The notes beneath the pieces are model-generated. The model was not told where the DNA came from, made no database searches, and saw only the letters and a program-made list of their open reading frames with translations. A DNA stretch of 50,826 nt. Origin: Alphaproteobacteria bacterium (lineage in GTDB: Bacteria; Pseudomonadota; Alphaproteobacteria; Micavibrionales; UBA2020). Where the stretch lies: the NCBI GenBank assembly GCA_016124645.1, contig WGNE01000042.1, positions 1-50,826 on the forward strand, in the 5' to 3' direction. Below, piece by piece: positions 7,760 through 16,777 of this stretch (position 1 is its first letter; every line of letters starts with the position of its first letter). The position numbers were made by a program, and so were the translations under genes.

Positions 7760-8286
7760 CCGAGCAAACGCCCGCACAGCCCAAGCAACCCATCGAGCCC
7801 AGCCTGTTCTACATGTGGCGCTGCGTGACCGCCATCGCCCATGCCGACGGGCTCATCCAGCCCGAGGAACGCGCCTATCTCGAAAAGGTCTTCGCCAGCC
7901 TCGACCGCCTCTACGACCTGAGCGGGGACGAGAAGGCCATCCTCTACGGCGACCTCGATCAGGCGCAGGACGTCGGGGAGCTGCTGAAGCACGTCACCAA
8001 GCCCGAAAACAAGGCGCTGCTGGCCCATTTCAGCCGCATCGTCGCCTGGGCCGACGGGGAGCTGGACATGCAGGAGGAAGCCCTGCTGGACAAGCTGAAC
8101 AAACTGCTGGGCAAGAACGCGCAGAACCCCGAATTCCAGAAGGAAATCCACGACGCGATGGCGCAGGCCGACGCGGAGACGAAAAAGGAACTCGACGACG
8201 CCGACGAAAAACTGCGCGAAAAAGGCTACCTCTTCCGCGCGATCGACGGATTGCTGCTGAAACTCGGCATCGACATGCTGGATTGA
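7756..8286 (+). CDS. TerB-like protein, second of a tandem pair
   Basis: A 176-aa paralogue of the preceding protein. Shared blocks include FYMWRC, AIAHADG, QPEE, a DRLYDLSGDEK-type segment and a C-terminal tail (KGYLFRAIDGL, LKLGIDML). A second TerB-like helix pair is seen at WADGELDMQEEALLDKL, then a charged helical stretch (about 125-160) rich in Glu, Lys and Asp. The ATG overlaps the upstream stop (ATGA). No signal peptide or membrane segment, so cytoplasmic. The pair probably arose by tandem duplication and may form a heteromer; that is inference. Confidence 0.75.
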   Translation: MTEQTPAQPKQPIEPSLFYMWRCVTAIAHADGLIQPEERAYLEKVFASLDRLYDLSGDEKAILYGDLDQAQDVGELLKHVTKPENKALLAHFSRIVAWADGELDMQEEALLDKLNKLLGKNAQNPEFQKEIHDAMAQADAETKKELDDADEKLREKGYLFRAIDGLLLKLGIDMLD

Positions 8287-8315
8287 CAAAAGTCCGGCCC
8301 GGCCGGCAAAACCCG

Positions 8316-10937
8316 CTAGTAAAGCCCGCCCAGCCCCGTATTGATGCTTTCCCCCATATTCGTCACGTTGGTGACGTTGGAGACGCCCTCGCCGTTGAAC
8401 ATGGTGGGCTCGGTGCCGGGCTCCGTGCCGGCGATGAAGGCTTCGAGGATGCTTTTCTCGTCGCCGGGCTTGGAGCGCGTGCCGTTGTCGGGGTTGATCT
8501 GGACGAGGCGGATGCCGGGCGGCACGCGGAAGGGCGCGGGCGGCACGCCCTCGAGCGCTTCCTTCATGACTTCCTTGACCACCGGGGCGGCCACGCGCGC
8601 GCCGGTTTCATGCCTGCCGAGCGTCTTGGGCTCGTCGAAACCGACATAGGCGCCGACGATGAGGTTGGGCGTGAAGCCGATGAACCACGCGTCCTTCGAA
8701 TCGTTGGTCGTGCCGGTCTTGCCCGCGAGGGGGCGGCCGAGGTCGCGCAGCAAGACGCCGGTGCCCCGCTGCACCACGCCTTCGAGCATGGAGACGATCT
8801 GGTAGATGAAGCGCGGGTCCGCCAGCTGCTTGCGGTCGTCGGGGATGGCGGGCACCTTCTGGTCCGTCCAGGGCACCAGCGGGCCGCAGCCGTCGCAGGC
8901 GCGCTTGTCGTGCACATAAATCGTCTTGCCGTGGCGGTCCTGAATGCGGTCGATGAGCGTCGGCACCACCTTCTTGCCGCCGTTGGCGAAGGAGCTGTAG
9001 CCCGCGACCATGCGGATCAGCGTCGTTTCCCCCGCGCCGATGGCGTAGGAAAGATAGGGAGGCATGTTGTCCATGATGCCGAATTCCTGCGCGGTCTGCG
9101 AGACCTTGTCCATGCCCACGTAATTGGCGAGGCGGATGGTCATGAGGTTGCGCGACTGTTCCAGCCCGCGGCGCATGGTGGTGGGGCCGCCGTATTCGTC
9201 CTCTTCATAGTTCTTGGGCCGCCACGTGCCCTGCCCGTTGCCCTGATCGAGCACGAAGGGCGCGTCCAGGATGAGCGTCGCGGGGGTGAAGCCCGCTTCC
9301 AGCGCGGTCAGATAGACGAAAGGCTTGAAGGAGGAGCCGGGCTGGCGTTCCGCCTGCGTCGCGCGGTTGAACTGGCTCATGTGATAGCTGAAGCCGCCCG
9401 CCATGGCGTAGATGCGCCCCGTGTGCGGGTCCATGACGATGACCCCGCCCTCGACCTTCGGAATCTCGCGCAAGCCATAGACCGGCAGCTTATCGACGGG
9501 TTTGTCGTCCGTCTTCTCGGTCAGCCAGACGTCGCCGGGTTTCAAAACGTCGCTCGCCTTGCCGGGCGTGGGCTTGCCCTTGCGCGAGGCCCATTTCATG
9601 TTGTCGTAGGTGATCACGCCCTTGCCGCCGCCCAGAAGGCCGATGACGGCCTTTTTCGCGTCCGCCGAGAGCACCACGGCGGGGGAAAGGTCGCCCGTGC
9701 CCTTGGGCGTCTCGACCTTGCCCAGCGCTTCCGCCCAGCCGGTGAGGTCGATATGGGCGATGGGGTCGCTGTGCAGCCCGTGGCGCATGTCATAGGCCAT
9801 CAGCCCGTCGCGCAACGCCTTTTCGGCGATGGCCTGATAGCGCGGGCGCATGGTGGTATGGGCGATGAGCCCGCCTTCGTAAAGCCCCTTGTCGCCGTAG
9901 AGGTCCTGCAGCTTGCGCCGCACTTCCTCGGCGAAATAGGGGTAGTTCACGTATTGCCGGCTGTCGCGGTGGATGAGGGTGATGGGCTCGGCCTCGGCCT
10001 TTTCCTTTTCCTCTTTCGTGATGTAGCCGTTTTCGAACATCTCGCGGATGACGTAGTTGCGGCGGTCGAAGGAGGCCTGATAGTTGCGCTCGGGGTTGTA
10101 GTCGCTGGGCGCCTTGGGCAGACCGCCCAGAAAGGCGGCTTCGGCCACCGTCAGCTCGTCCAGCGGCTTGTTGAAATATTCGAGCGAGGCCGCCGCCACG
10201 CCGTAGGAGCGCGAGCCGAGGTAGATCTCGTTCAGGTAGAGCTCCAGAATCTTGTCCTTGGTCAGCGCCTGCTCGATGCGGAAGGACAAGATCGCTTCCC
10301 GGATCTTGCGGCCGAACTTGGCGACGATATTGCCTTTTTCATCCGCCACCTCGTCCTTCAGCAGGAAGTTCTTGGCCACCTGCTGGGTGATGGTGGAGGC
10401 GCCCTTCATCCGCTTGCCGGGGTGCATGATGTCCGTCACCGCCGCGCGGGCGATGCCCATGGGGTCGATGCCCATATGGGTGTAGAAGTGCTTGTCCTCG
10501 GCCGAGATGAAGGCATGAACGACCAGCGGCGGCACGCTTTCGATGGGCACGAAGATGCGCTTTTCCGTGGCGAATTCCGCCAGCAGCCGCCCGTCGCTGG
10601 CATAGGCGCGGGTGACGATGGGCGGGTCGTAATCGGCCAGCGCGCGGTAATCGGGCAGGTCGCGGCCGAAATAGGTCAGCACGAAAACCACGGCGCCGAT
10701 GCCGCCCAGCGCGCCCAGCAGCCCCAGCGAAATCATCATCGTCACGAGGCGCGAGAAAAACCCGCTTTTGCGCTTTTTCCTTTTGCCGCCCGAACCGTTA
10801 TCGCCGCCGTCGCTGCCGCCACCGCCATTCCCGCCGTTACTGCCTTTCGCGCCGGATTTTTTCTGCGCGGCCTTCGCCGCCTTGGCGGCGGCCTTCTTGT
10901 TGGGGTTGCGGGTGGGGTCGGCTGCGAGCTGCGCCAT
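8316..10937 (-). CDS. mrcA: Penicillin-binding protein 1A, bifunctional transglycosylase/transpeptidase
   Basis: Class A PBP that polymerises and cross-links peptidoglycan. The true start at 10937 (MAQLAADPTR) follows a GAGGTG ribosome site, 2 bp after the mlaF stop; the open frame runs further upstream but only as a shadow of mlaF. The 873-aa protein has an Ala/Lys tract, a Gly/Asn/Ser/Asp linker (31-51), a basic patch, one membrane segment (about 61-89), the GT51 domain with catalytic Glu147 (EDKHFYTHMG) and GASTITQQ (179-186), and a transpeptidase domain with Ser535 in SSFK and KTG at 740-742. All key residues are intact. It is the last gene of the dnaB-alr-mlaE-mlaF-mrcA run. Confidence 0.95.
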   Translation of the reverse strand: MAQLAADPTRNPNKKAAAKAAKAAQKKSGAKGSNGGNGGGGSDGGDNGSGGKRKKRKSGFFSRLVTMMISLGLLGALGGIGAVVFVLTYFGRDLPDYRALADYDPPIVTRAYASDGRLLAEFATEKRIFVPIESVPPLVVHAFISAEDKHFYTHMGIDPMGIARAAVTDIMHPGKRMKGASTITQQVAKNFLLKDEVADEKGNIVAKFGRKIREAILSFRIEQALTKDKILELYLNEIYLGSRSYGVAAASLEYFNKPLDELTVAEAAFLGGLPKAPSDYNPERNYQASFDRRNYVIREMFENGYITKEEKEKAEAEPITLIHRDSRQYVNYPYFAEEVRRKLQDLYGDKGLYEGGLIAHTTMRPRYQAIAEKALRDGLMAYDMRHGLHSDPIAHIDLTGWAEALGKVETPKGTGDLSPAVVLSADAKKAVIGLLGGGKGVITYDNMKWASRKGKPTPGKASDVLKPGDVWLTEKTDDKPVDKLPVYGLREIPKVEGGVIVMDPHTGRIYAMAGGFSYHMSQFNRATQAERQPGSSFKPFVYLTALEAGFTPATLILDAPFVLDQGNGQGTWRPKNYEEDEYGGPTTMRRGLEQSRNLMTIRLANYVGMDKVSQTAQEFGIMDNMPPYLSYAIGAGETTLIRMVAGYSSFANGGKKVVPTLIDRIQDRHGKTIYVHDKRACDGCGPLVPWTDQKVPAIPDDRKQLADPRFIYQIVSMLEGVVQRGTGVLLRDLGRPLAGKTGTTNDSKDAWFIGFTPNLIVGAYVGFDEPKTLGRHETGARVAAPVVKEVMKEALEGVPPAPFRVPPGIRLVQINPDNGTRSKPGDEKSILEAFIAGTEPGTEPTMFNGEGVSNVTNVTNMGESINTGLGGLY

Positions 10938-10939
10938 CG

Positions 10940-11734
10940 TCACACCTCCATCCGTATCGGGCCCTCGGCGGAACCGCGGATGAATTGCTCGACGTATTCG
11001 TTGCCCGAATGGTCGATGTCGGCGGCCTTGCCCTGCCAGATGATCTCGCCCTTGTAAATCATCGCGATGTCGTCGGCGATCTTGCGCGCGCTGGCCATGT
11101 CGTGGGTGATGGAAAGCGTGGTCGCGCCCAGCTTCTTGCTGGCCTCGATGATGAGGTCGTTGATGACGTCGGCCATGATGGGGTCGAGGCCCGTGGTCGG
11201 CTCGTCGAAAAAAATGATCTCGGGGTTGGTGGCGACGGCGCGGGCGAGGCCGACGCGCTTTTGCATCCCGCCGGAAAGCTCGGCGGGGAAAAGATTCGCC
11301 ACGCGCTCGGGCAGGCCGACGGAGCGCAGCTTCTCGATCGCGATTTCCTTGGCCTGCCTGCGGTCCATCGCCTTGCCCTGAACGAGGCCGAAGGCGACGT
11401 TCTCCCAGATGGTCAGGCTGTCGAACAGCGCCCCGCCCTGAAACAGCATCCCGAACTTGCGCATCAGCGCGTCGCGTTCCTTGCCGGAAAGCTGCGTCGT
11501 TTCCTCGCCATCGACGCGGATGGATCCCTTGTCGGGCGAGAGCAGGCCCAGCACGCATTTGATCATGACCGACTTGCCGGTGCCCGACCCGCCGATGACG
11601 ACCAGAGACTTGCCCTTGTTGATGGAGATATCCACCCCGCGCAGCACGTGGTTGTTGCCGAAGGATTTATACACGCCGGAAAGAACGAGCTTGGGGTTGT
11701 TGGCGTTCGCCGCCGGGCTGGTGTCTTGCGCCAT
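10940..11734 (-). CDS. mlaF: Phospholipid transport ABC ATPase MlaF
   Basis: ATPase of the Mla system, which moves phospholipids between the inner and outer membranes and keeps the outer leaflet free of them. In 264 aa: Walker A GGSGTGKS (48-55), the Mla-type Q-loop MLFQGGALFDSLTIWENV, signature ELSGGMQKRVGLARA, Walker B IIFFDEPTTGLDP and the switch histidine in SITHDM. The FQGGALFDSLT segment separates MlaF from other ABC ATPases. It lies 3 bp after mlaE and 2 bp before the PBP1A gene. The substrate-binding partner MlaD is not here but starts at 50573. Confidence 0.93.
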   Translation of the reverse strand: MAQDTSPAANANNPKLVLSGVYKSFGNNHVLRGVDISINKGKSLVVIGGSGTGKSVMIKCVLGLLSPDKGSIRVDGEETTQLSGKERDALMRKFGMLFQGGALFDSLTIWENVAFGLVQGKAMDRRQAKEIAIEKLRSVGLPERVANLFPAELSGGMQKRVGLARAVATNPEIIFFDEPTTGLDPIMADVINDLIIEASKKLGATTLSITHDMASARKIADDIAMIYKGEIIWQGKAADIDHSGNEYVEQFIRGSAEGPIRMEV

Positions 11735-11737
11735 GGC

Positions 11738-12577
11738 CTATTTCCCCGCGAAAAACAGCTGCGTGAGCAGGTAGTTGCAGATAAGGATGATGATGGAGGC
11801 GGAAACGACCGCGTTGGTGGTCGCCGCGCCCACGCCCTGCGCGCCGCGCTTGGAGTTGTAGCCGTGGTAGCAGCCGAGCAGCGTGACGATGAAGCCGAAG
11901 GCCGCCGCCTTCCACAGGCCGGAAACGACGTCTTCGGACGTCAGGTATTCCCACGTCTTGTGCAGGTAGTTCTGCGGGCCGAAGCCCAGCTTATAGACAC
12001 CGACGAGATAGCCGCCGAAAACGCCGATGACGTCGCCGATCAGCACCAGCAGCGGCAGCATGATGGTGCCCGCCAGAATGCGCGGCGCGACGAGGTATTT
12101 ATAAGGATTGGTCGAAAGCGTGGTCAGCGCGTCGATCTGCTCGGTCACGCGCATGGTCCCCAGCTCCGCCGCGATGGAAGCGCCGATGCGCCCGGCCACC
12201 ATGAGGCCCGCCAGCACGGGCGCCAGCTCGCGCGTCATGGAAAGCACGACCACGGTCGCGACCGCCCCTTCCGCCGAGAAACGCGAAAAGCCCGTGTAGC
12301 TTTGCAGCGCGAGCACCATGCCGGTGAACAGCGTCGTCATGCCCACGACGGGCAGCGAGTAATAGCCGATGTCGATGAGCTGGCGCAGCAAAAGCCGCGG
12401 ATAGAACGGCGGCGTGAAGCAATGGTAGATGCCGCGCCCCGCGAAGGTCGCCAGCCGCCCGACGGCGGAGAGGAAGACCATGATGGCCCCGCCCGTTTTC
12501 TCCAGCAAATCGAGGAACGCGCCCACGGGGGAAAAAGCCCCCTGCGCCTGCTGCTCTTTATCGTCGATTACGCTCAT
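11738..12577 (-). CDS. mlaE: Phospholipid transport permease MlaE
   Basis: Membrane subunit of the Mla ABC transporter. The 279-aa protein has the MlaE/YrbE core: YYSLPVVGMTTLFTGMVLAL, TRELAPVLAGLMVAGRIGAS, AELGTMRVTEQIDAL and a last hydrophobic stretch near the C-terminus; about five or six membrane helices. Two in-frame ATGs compete: 12583 overlaps the alr stop (ATGA), but a GGTGG ribosome site is better spaced for 12577, which I use. The open frame upstream to 12868 is a shadow of alr. MlaF follows 3 bp later. Confidence 0.92.
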   Translation of the reverse strand: MSVIDDKEQQAQGAFSPVGAFLDLLEKTGGAIMVFLSAVGRLATFAGRGIYHCFTPPFYPRLLLRQLIDIGYYSLPVVGMTTLFTGMVLALQSYTGFSRFSAEGAVATVVVLSMTRELAPVLAGLMVAGRIGASIAAELGTMRVTEQIDALTTLSTNPYKYLVAPRILAGTIMLPLLVLIGDVIGVFGGYLVGVYKLGFGPQNYLHKTWEYLTSEDVVSGLWKAAAFGFIVTLLGCYHGYNSKRGAQGVGAATTNAVVSASIIILICNYLLTQLFFAGK

Positions 12578-12579
12578 CT

Positions 12580-13746
12580 TCATCCACCCGTGTAATTGCG
12601 CCGGTAACGGCGGCCGAGGCTGGTCAGTATCTCGTAGCCGATGGTGCCCGCCTGCGCCGCGACGGCATCGACAGTCTGGCGCTCGCCGATGATTTCCGCC
12701 CAGTCGCCCGGCCGCGGCGGCGCGTCCAGCGCGCTTGCGTCCACCACGACCGAATCCATCGACACGCGCCCGATGACCGGACAGGTCTTCCCGCCGATGA
12801 CGACCGTGCCGCGCCCGGTCAGGCTGCGCAGGTAGCCGTCTGCATATCCCGTTGAAACTGTGGCGCAAATCGCAGGCGGCGAGACGCTGTAAGTGGCACC
12901 GTAGCCAACCGTGCCATTTCTGTCAATCTTTCTGGTTTGCAGAATACGCGCCTTGAGCGTCACGGTGCCCTGCATCGGGTTTTCGCCCGTTCCGGGATTG
13001 ATTCCGTAAAGCGCGCAGCCCGGCCTTGCAAGGTCGAAATGATAGGCCGGTCCGAGGAAGATGCCCGAGGAATTGGCGAAGCTGTAGCGCGCGGCGATGC
13101 CGAGCCGGGCGGTGAGCTGCTTGAACAATTCCAGCTGCGCCGCGTTCTTCGGGTGGTCCTTTTCATCCGCGCAGGCAAGGTGGCTCATGACGTAGCGAAT
13201 GTCCAGTATGCGGGAAAGATCGCCCCGCGCCGCCAGCGCCTCGACCTCGCCGCCCGAGAGCCCCAGACGGTTCATGCCGGTATCTATGTGCAGCAGGGCG
13301 GCGGGCCGCTTGTCACCCTGCCCCGTCTGCGCCCAGTAGTCGATGTCCTGCGGGCTGTTAAGCACGGGAATGAAGCCGTTCGCGGCAAAATCCGCCGCCG
13401 GCGCGCCGAAGGGGCCGTTGAGCACATAGATGCTGGGCGCGTCGGCCACGCCGTACAGGCCTTGAAGCGCTTCCTTCACCTCCAGCGCCTCGCCGTAATG
13501 GGCAACGAAAAAATGGCGGCAGGATTGCTTGTAGAGCGCGCGCGAAACCTCGGCCGCACCGAGCCCGTAGGCGTCGGCCTTGACCACGGCGGCGCAATCG
13601 CCCCCCGCCGCTTCGGCCTGCACCTTCTTTTTCAGCAAAAGATAGTTGCGCGCCACGCGGTCGAGGTGGATGTCCAGCACGGAAAGGGGCTGCGCATAGG
13701 CGGCGGCGATGCCGCTATTCGTATTCTTCGACACGGTAGTTTTCAA
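12580..13746 (-). CDS. alr: Alanine racemase
   Basis: PLP-dependent enzyme that makes D-alanine for peptidoglycan. Lys56 in AVVKADAYGLG holds PLP, and Tyr282 in GTVGYGATYSV is the second catalytic base; the C-terminal beta domain carries VIGRVSMDS. The start is uncertain: the longest frame uses TTG at 13746, inside the end of dnaB (32-bp overlap); a GTG at 13734 is an alternative, and neither has a ribosome site. Translation is probably coupled to dnaB. The stop overlaps the first possible mlaE ATG. At 388 aa it is of usual length. Confidence 0.93.
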   Translation of the reverse strand: MKTTVSKNTNSGIAAAYAQPLSVLDIHLDRVARNYLLLKKKVQAEAAGGDCAAVVKADAYGLGAAEVSRALYKQSCRHFFVAHYGEALEVKEALQGLYGVADAPSIYVLNGPFGAPAADFAANGFIPVLNSPQDIDYWAQTGQGDKRPAALLHIDTGMNRLGLSGGEVEALAARGDLSRILDIRYVMSHLACADEKDHPKNAAQLELFKQLTARLGIAARYSFANSSGIFLGPAYHFDLARPGCALYGINPGTGENPMQGTVTLKARILQTRKIDRNGTVGYGATYSVSPPAICATVSTGYADGYLRSLTGRGTVVIGGKTCPVIGRVSMDSVVVDASALDAPPRPGDWAEIIGERQTVDAVAAQAGTIGYEILTSLGRRYRRNYTGG

Positions 13747-15220
13747 GGTTGGTGAAGCGCGTGAATTCGCCGTTGAAGTGCAGCTTCACGGTGCCGATGG
13801 GACCGTGACGCTGCTTGGCGATGATGCATTCGGCGACGTTGTGGGTTTCCTCGAGGCGTTGCTGCCAGTCGGTGTAACGCTCGTTGAACTTGTCCTCGGC
13901 TTCCGACACGCCGCGGCCGGGCTCGTCGCGGGAGAGGTAATATTCCTCGCGATAGACGAACATGACGACGTCCGCGTCCTGCTCGATGGAACCCGATTCC
14001 CGAAGGTCGGAGAGCTGCGGACGCTTGTTGTCGCGCTGCTCGACCGCGCGCGAAAGCTGGGAGAGCGCGAGAACCGGGATTTCCAGCTCCTTCGCGATGG
14101 ATTTCAACCCGCGGGTGATCTCGGAGATTTCCAGCACGCGGTTTTCCTGCCGCCCGCCGCCCGAGCCGTGGCAAAGCTGCAGGTAGTCGATGACGATCAT
14201 GCCGAGGTTGTGCTGGCGCTTCATGCGGCGTGCGCGGGTGCGGATGGCGCCGATGGTCAGCGCGGCGGTATCGTCGATGAACAGCGGCGCCTGTGAAAGC
14301 TGCTGGCTCGCCTCGACGAACTTGTGGAAATCCGTGTCCTTCAACTCGCCGCGGCGGATCTTGTCGGAACCGACGCTGGTGAGGTCGGCGAGGATACGCG
14401 TCGCCAGCTGCTCGGCCGACATCTCGAGGGAGAAGAAGCCGACGACCGCCCCCTCGCTGCCGCCGCTTTCAAGATAGGCGCGCGCCGCGTTGAAGGCGAT
14501 GTTGGTGGCGAGCGAGGTCTTGCCCATGGAGGGACGCCCCGCGAGGATGAGCAGGTCGGATTTTTGCAAACCGCCCAGCTTCTTGTCGATGTCGAGCAGC
14601 CCGGTGGTGACGCCGGTGATCAGCCCTTCGCGCTGGTAGGCGGCCTGCGCCTGGGTGATGGCCTTGGTCAGGCTGTCGCGGAAGGTGACGAAGCCGCCCT
14701 TGAAATCCCCCGCCGTGGCGAGATCGAACAGGCGTTTTTCCGCGCCCTCGATCTGCTGGGAGGCGGTGACGTCCACGTCATGGTCGTAGGCGTCGTTGAC
14801 CACGTCCTCGCCCAGCGCGACCAGCGCGCGGCGCAGGTGCATCTCGTAGATGGTGCGGCCGTAGTCATCGACGTTGACGACGCTGATGATGTGCGAAGCG
14901 AGGTCGGCGAGATACTGCCCGCCGCCGACATGGGCGAGGTCCTCGTCCTTCTCGAAATAGTTCTTCAGGGTGATGGGGCTCGCGTCCTGCCCGCGATCGA
15001 CGAATTTGACGATGGCTTCATAGATGCGGCCATGGACGGCGTTGTAGAAATGCTCGGGCCTTAAGTACTCGGAAACCTTTTCCAGCGACTTGTTGTTGAC
15101 CAGCAGGGCGCCCAGCAAGGCCTGCTCGACCTCTTCGTTGTGGGGCATGACGCGGTATTCCGCCTCGCCCTGCGCGCGGTTTTGCGGTAACCCGGAAAAT
15201 GGAACGGCATCTGCTGTCAT
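13715..15220 (-). CDS. dnaB: Replicative DNA helicase DnaB
   Basis: Hexameric 5'-3' helicase that unwinds DNA at the replication fork. The 501-aa protein has the N-terminal DnaB domain (PHNEEVEQALLGALL, 26-40), Walker A GRPSMGKTS (228-236), IDYLQL (Walker B) and the SQLSRAVEQR motif near the C-terminus. No intein or insertion is seen. It follows rplI after a terminator, in the common rpsF-rpsR-rplI-dnaB order, and overlaps alr at its 3' end. Confidence 0.97.
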   Translation of the reverse strand: MTADAVPFSGLPQNRAQGEAEYRVMPHNEEVEQALLGALLVNNKSLEKVSEYLRPEHFYNAVHGRIYEAIVKFVDRGQDASPITLKNYFEKDEDLAHVGGGQYLADLASHIISVVNVDDYGRTIYEMHLRRALVALGEDVVNDAYDHDVDVTASQQIEGAEKRLFDLATAGDFKGGFVTFRDSLTKAITQAQAAYQREGLITGVTTGLLDIDKKLGGLQKSDLLILAGRPSMGKTSLATNIAFNAARAYLESGGSEGAVVGFFSLEMSAEQLATRILADLTSVGSDKIRRGELKDTDFHKFVEASQQLSQAPLFIDDTAALTIGAIRTRARRMKRQHNLGMIVIDYLQLCHGSGGGRQENRVLEISEITRGLKSIAKELEIPVLALSQLSRAVEQRDNKRPQLSDLRESGSIEQDADVVMFVYREEYYLSRDEPGRGVSEAEDKFNERYTDWQQRLEETHNVAECIIAKQRHGPIGTVKLHFNGEFTRFTNLENYRVEEYE

Positions 15221-15296
15221 GATGCAATCAAACTAGCAGAAAGCGCCGCGGGACTGAATGATTCTTCCGGCATATCGTCAAAAAACTTCCCCAATG

Positions 15297-15330
15297 AAAA
15301 CAGCCCGCCGTATGAACGGGCGGGCTGTTT
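15297..15330 (-). terminator. Terminator of the rpsF-rpsR-rplI operon
   Basis: A 12-bp perfect stem (15298-15309 with 15319-15330), a 9-nt loop and TTTTC on the minus strand, between rplI and dnaB. Confidence 0.8.
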
Positions 15331-15353
15331 CAAAGAAAACGCCTGTGAAATTA

Positions 15354-15998
15354 TCAGGCGGCGGCTTCCTCGCCGTCCTTCTCGCCTTCGGCTTTTTCGG
15401 CTTCGGGCGCAGCTTCGGGAAGGGAGGCTTCGAGCACCGCTTCGGCTTTCGCCTCGGCAGCGGCTTCCTCGTCCGCCCTGTCGATCGCTTCCTGCTCCGC
15501 ATCGGTCTTGGTGATGAGGGCTTCGCCGCGTTCTTCCTGGATTTTCGCTTCCTCTTCGGAACGGGCGATGTTGATGGTGACCTCGACCGAGACCTCGGGG
15601 TGGAGGCTGATCTTCACGGGGTACAGGCCGAGCAGCTTGTAGGCGCGGTCCATGCGCACCTGCGAGCGGTCGATCTTGAAGCCCTGCGCACCGATCGCTT
15701 CCGCGATGTCGCGCGCCGTGACGGAACCGTAAAGCTGGCCCGCTTCGGAAGCGGAGCGGATGATGGCGGCCTTGGCGCCGTCCATCTTCTTGCCCACTTT
15801 TTCGGCTTCTTCGCGGCGTTTCAGGTTTTCCGCTTCCAGCACTTTTTTCTGCGCTTCGAAATAGGCCACGTTGTCCTTGGTCGCGCGCAGCGCTTTATTG
15901 CGCGGCAGCAGGAAGTTGCGGGCGTAACCCGCCTTCACCTGCACGACTTCGCCCATCTGGCCCAGATCTTCAACGCGTTCCAGCAAAATGACTTGCAT
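15354..15998 (-). CDS. rplI: 50S ribosomal protein L9 with acidic C-terminal extension
   Basis: Large-subunit protein that binds 23S rRNA near the L1 stalk. The N-terminus MQVILLERVEDLGQMGEVV and the following PRNKALRAT segment are classic L9. At 214 aa it is about 60 residues longer than usual; the extra tail (from about residue 165) is built of Ala, Glu, Lys and Asp. Low-complexity tails on L9 occur in some alphaproteobacteria, with unknown role. It lies 24 bp after rpsR, the third gene of its operon, and is followed by a strong terminator. Confidence 0.96.
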   Translation of the reverse strand: MQVILLERVEDLGQMGEVVQVKAGYARNFLLPRNKALRATKDNVAYFEAQKKVLEAENLKRREEAEKVGKKMDGAKAAIIRSASEAGQLYGSVTARDIAEAIGAQGFKIDRSQVRMDRAYKLLGLYPVKISLHPEVSVEVTINIARSEEEAKIQEERGEALITKTDAEQEAIDRADEEAAAEAKAEAVLEASLPEAAPEAEKAEGEKDGEEAAA

Positions 15999-16022
15999 GT
16001 TCGTTACTCCTCTTTCTGCCGG

Positions 16023-16307
16023 TTATTTCGCGACGTAGGGCAGAAGGGCCAGGAAACGGGCGCGCTTGATTTCGCGCGCCAGCTTGCGCTGTGCCTTTTG
16101 CGATACGGCGGTGATGCGGGACGGCACGATCTTGCCGCGCTCGGAAATGTAGCGGCCGAGCAGCTTGGGGTCCTTGTAGTCGATCGCGGGCGCGTTCTTG
16201 CTCTTGAACGGGCAGGTCTTGCGACGCTTGAAGAACGGGCGACGGCCACCGCCGCCAGCGGGACGGCCTTCGCCGGGTTTCTTGTCGGATTTTTTCTCGA
16301 AAGCCAT
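16023..16307 (-). CDS. rpsR: 30S ribosomal protein S18
   Basis: Small-subunit protein that pairs with S6 on 16S rRNA. The 94-aa protein has a Gly/Lys/Arg-rich N-terminal extension (residues 1-30), then the S18 core [19 protein letters not shown] and [20 protein letters not shown]. Its ATG shares one base with the rpsF stop (TAATG), giving tight coupling of the two partners. Confidence 0.97.
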   Translation of the reverse strand: MAFEKKSDKKPGEGRPAGGGGRRPFFKRRKTCPFKSKNAPAIDYKDPKLLGRYISERGKIVPSRITAVSQKAQRKLAREIKRARFLALLPYVAK

Positions 16308-16777
16308 TATTCGTCTCCTTCGCTGCTGTCGTCGTCAGAGCTGTCGTTGCTGTCGTCGTTGCTGTCGTCGTTGCTGTTCGAGCTGTTGTTCGAAGAGCGG
16401 TTGCGGTCGCGGCGGTAGCCGCGGTCCCCGCCGCGCGAGCCGCGGTCGTCGTCGTCCGACTGTTTCAGGATGGGCGACGGGCCTTCGGGCAGCGCGTCGA
16501 TGCGCACGGTCATGTAGCGCAGAACGTCTTCGTTCAGCTTCATGTTGCGTTCCATCTCGACGACGGCTGCGGGCGGCGCGTCCATGTGGAACAGCGTGTA
16601 GTGGCCCTTGCGGTTTTTCTTGATTTTGTAAGCGAGGTTGCGAAGACCCCAGCTTTCGGTATTTTTCACGTCGCCGCCGTTGTCGTTGACGATTTTGGCG
16701 AAGGCGTTGGCAAGATCTTCCACTTGTTTCGCGGAAACGTCCTGCCGTGCGATGAACACGGTTTCGTAGAGTGCCAT
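16307..16777 (-). CDS. rpsF: 30S ribosomal protein S6 with acidic Ser/Asp/Asn tail
   Basis: Small-subunit protein that binds 16S rRNA together with S18. The start at 16777 follows AAGGGAAG and gives [20 protein letters not shown], the S6 N-terminus. The core ends near residue 110; a tail of about 45 residues has a basic Arg/Gly patch and then a run of Ser, Asn and Asp. Part of the tail is coded by a 12-bp tandem repeat (about 16345-16375), a likely source of length variation. First gene of the rpsF-rpsR-rplI operon. Confidence 0.96.
   Translation of the reverse strand: MALYETVFIARQDVSAKQVEDLANAFAKIVNDNGGDVKNTESWGLRNLAYKIKKNRKGHYTLFHMDAPPAAVVEMERNMKLNEDVLRYMTVRIDALPEGPSPILKQSDDDDRGSRGGDRGYRRDRNRSSNNSSNSNDDSNDDSNDSSDDDSSEGDE

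Noticed and set aside
7815..11057. Plus-strand open frame of 1080 codons opposite the PBP1A gene
   Set aside because: Low-quality Arg/Ala/Gly/His protein, antisense to a motif-complete PBP1A.
10938..11558. N-terminal extension of PBP1A into mlaF
   Set aside because: The extra residues are the out-of-frame shadow of mlaF; a good ribosome site and a normal N-terminus occur at 10937.
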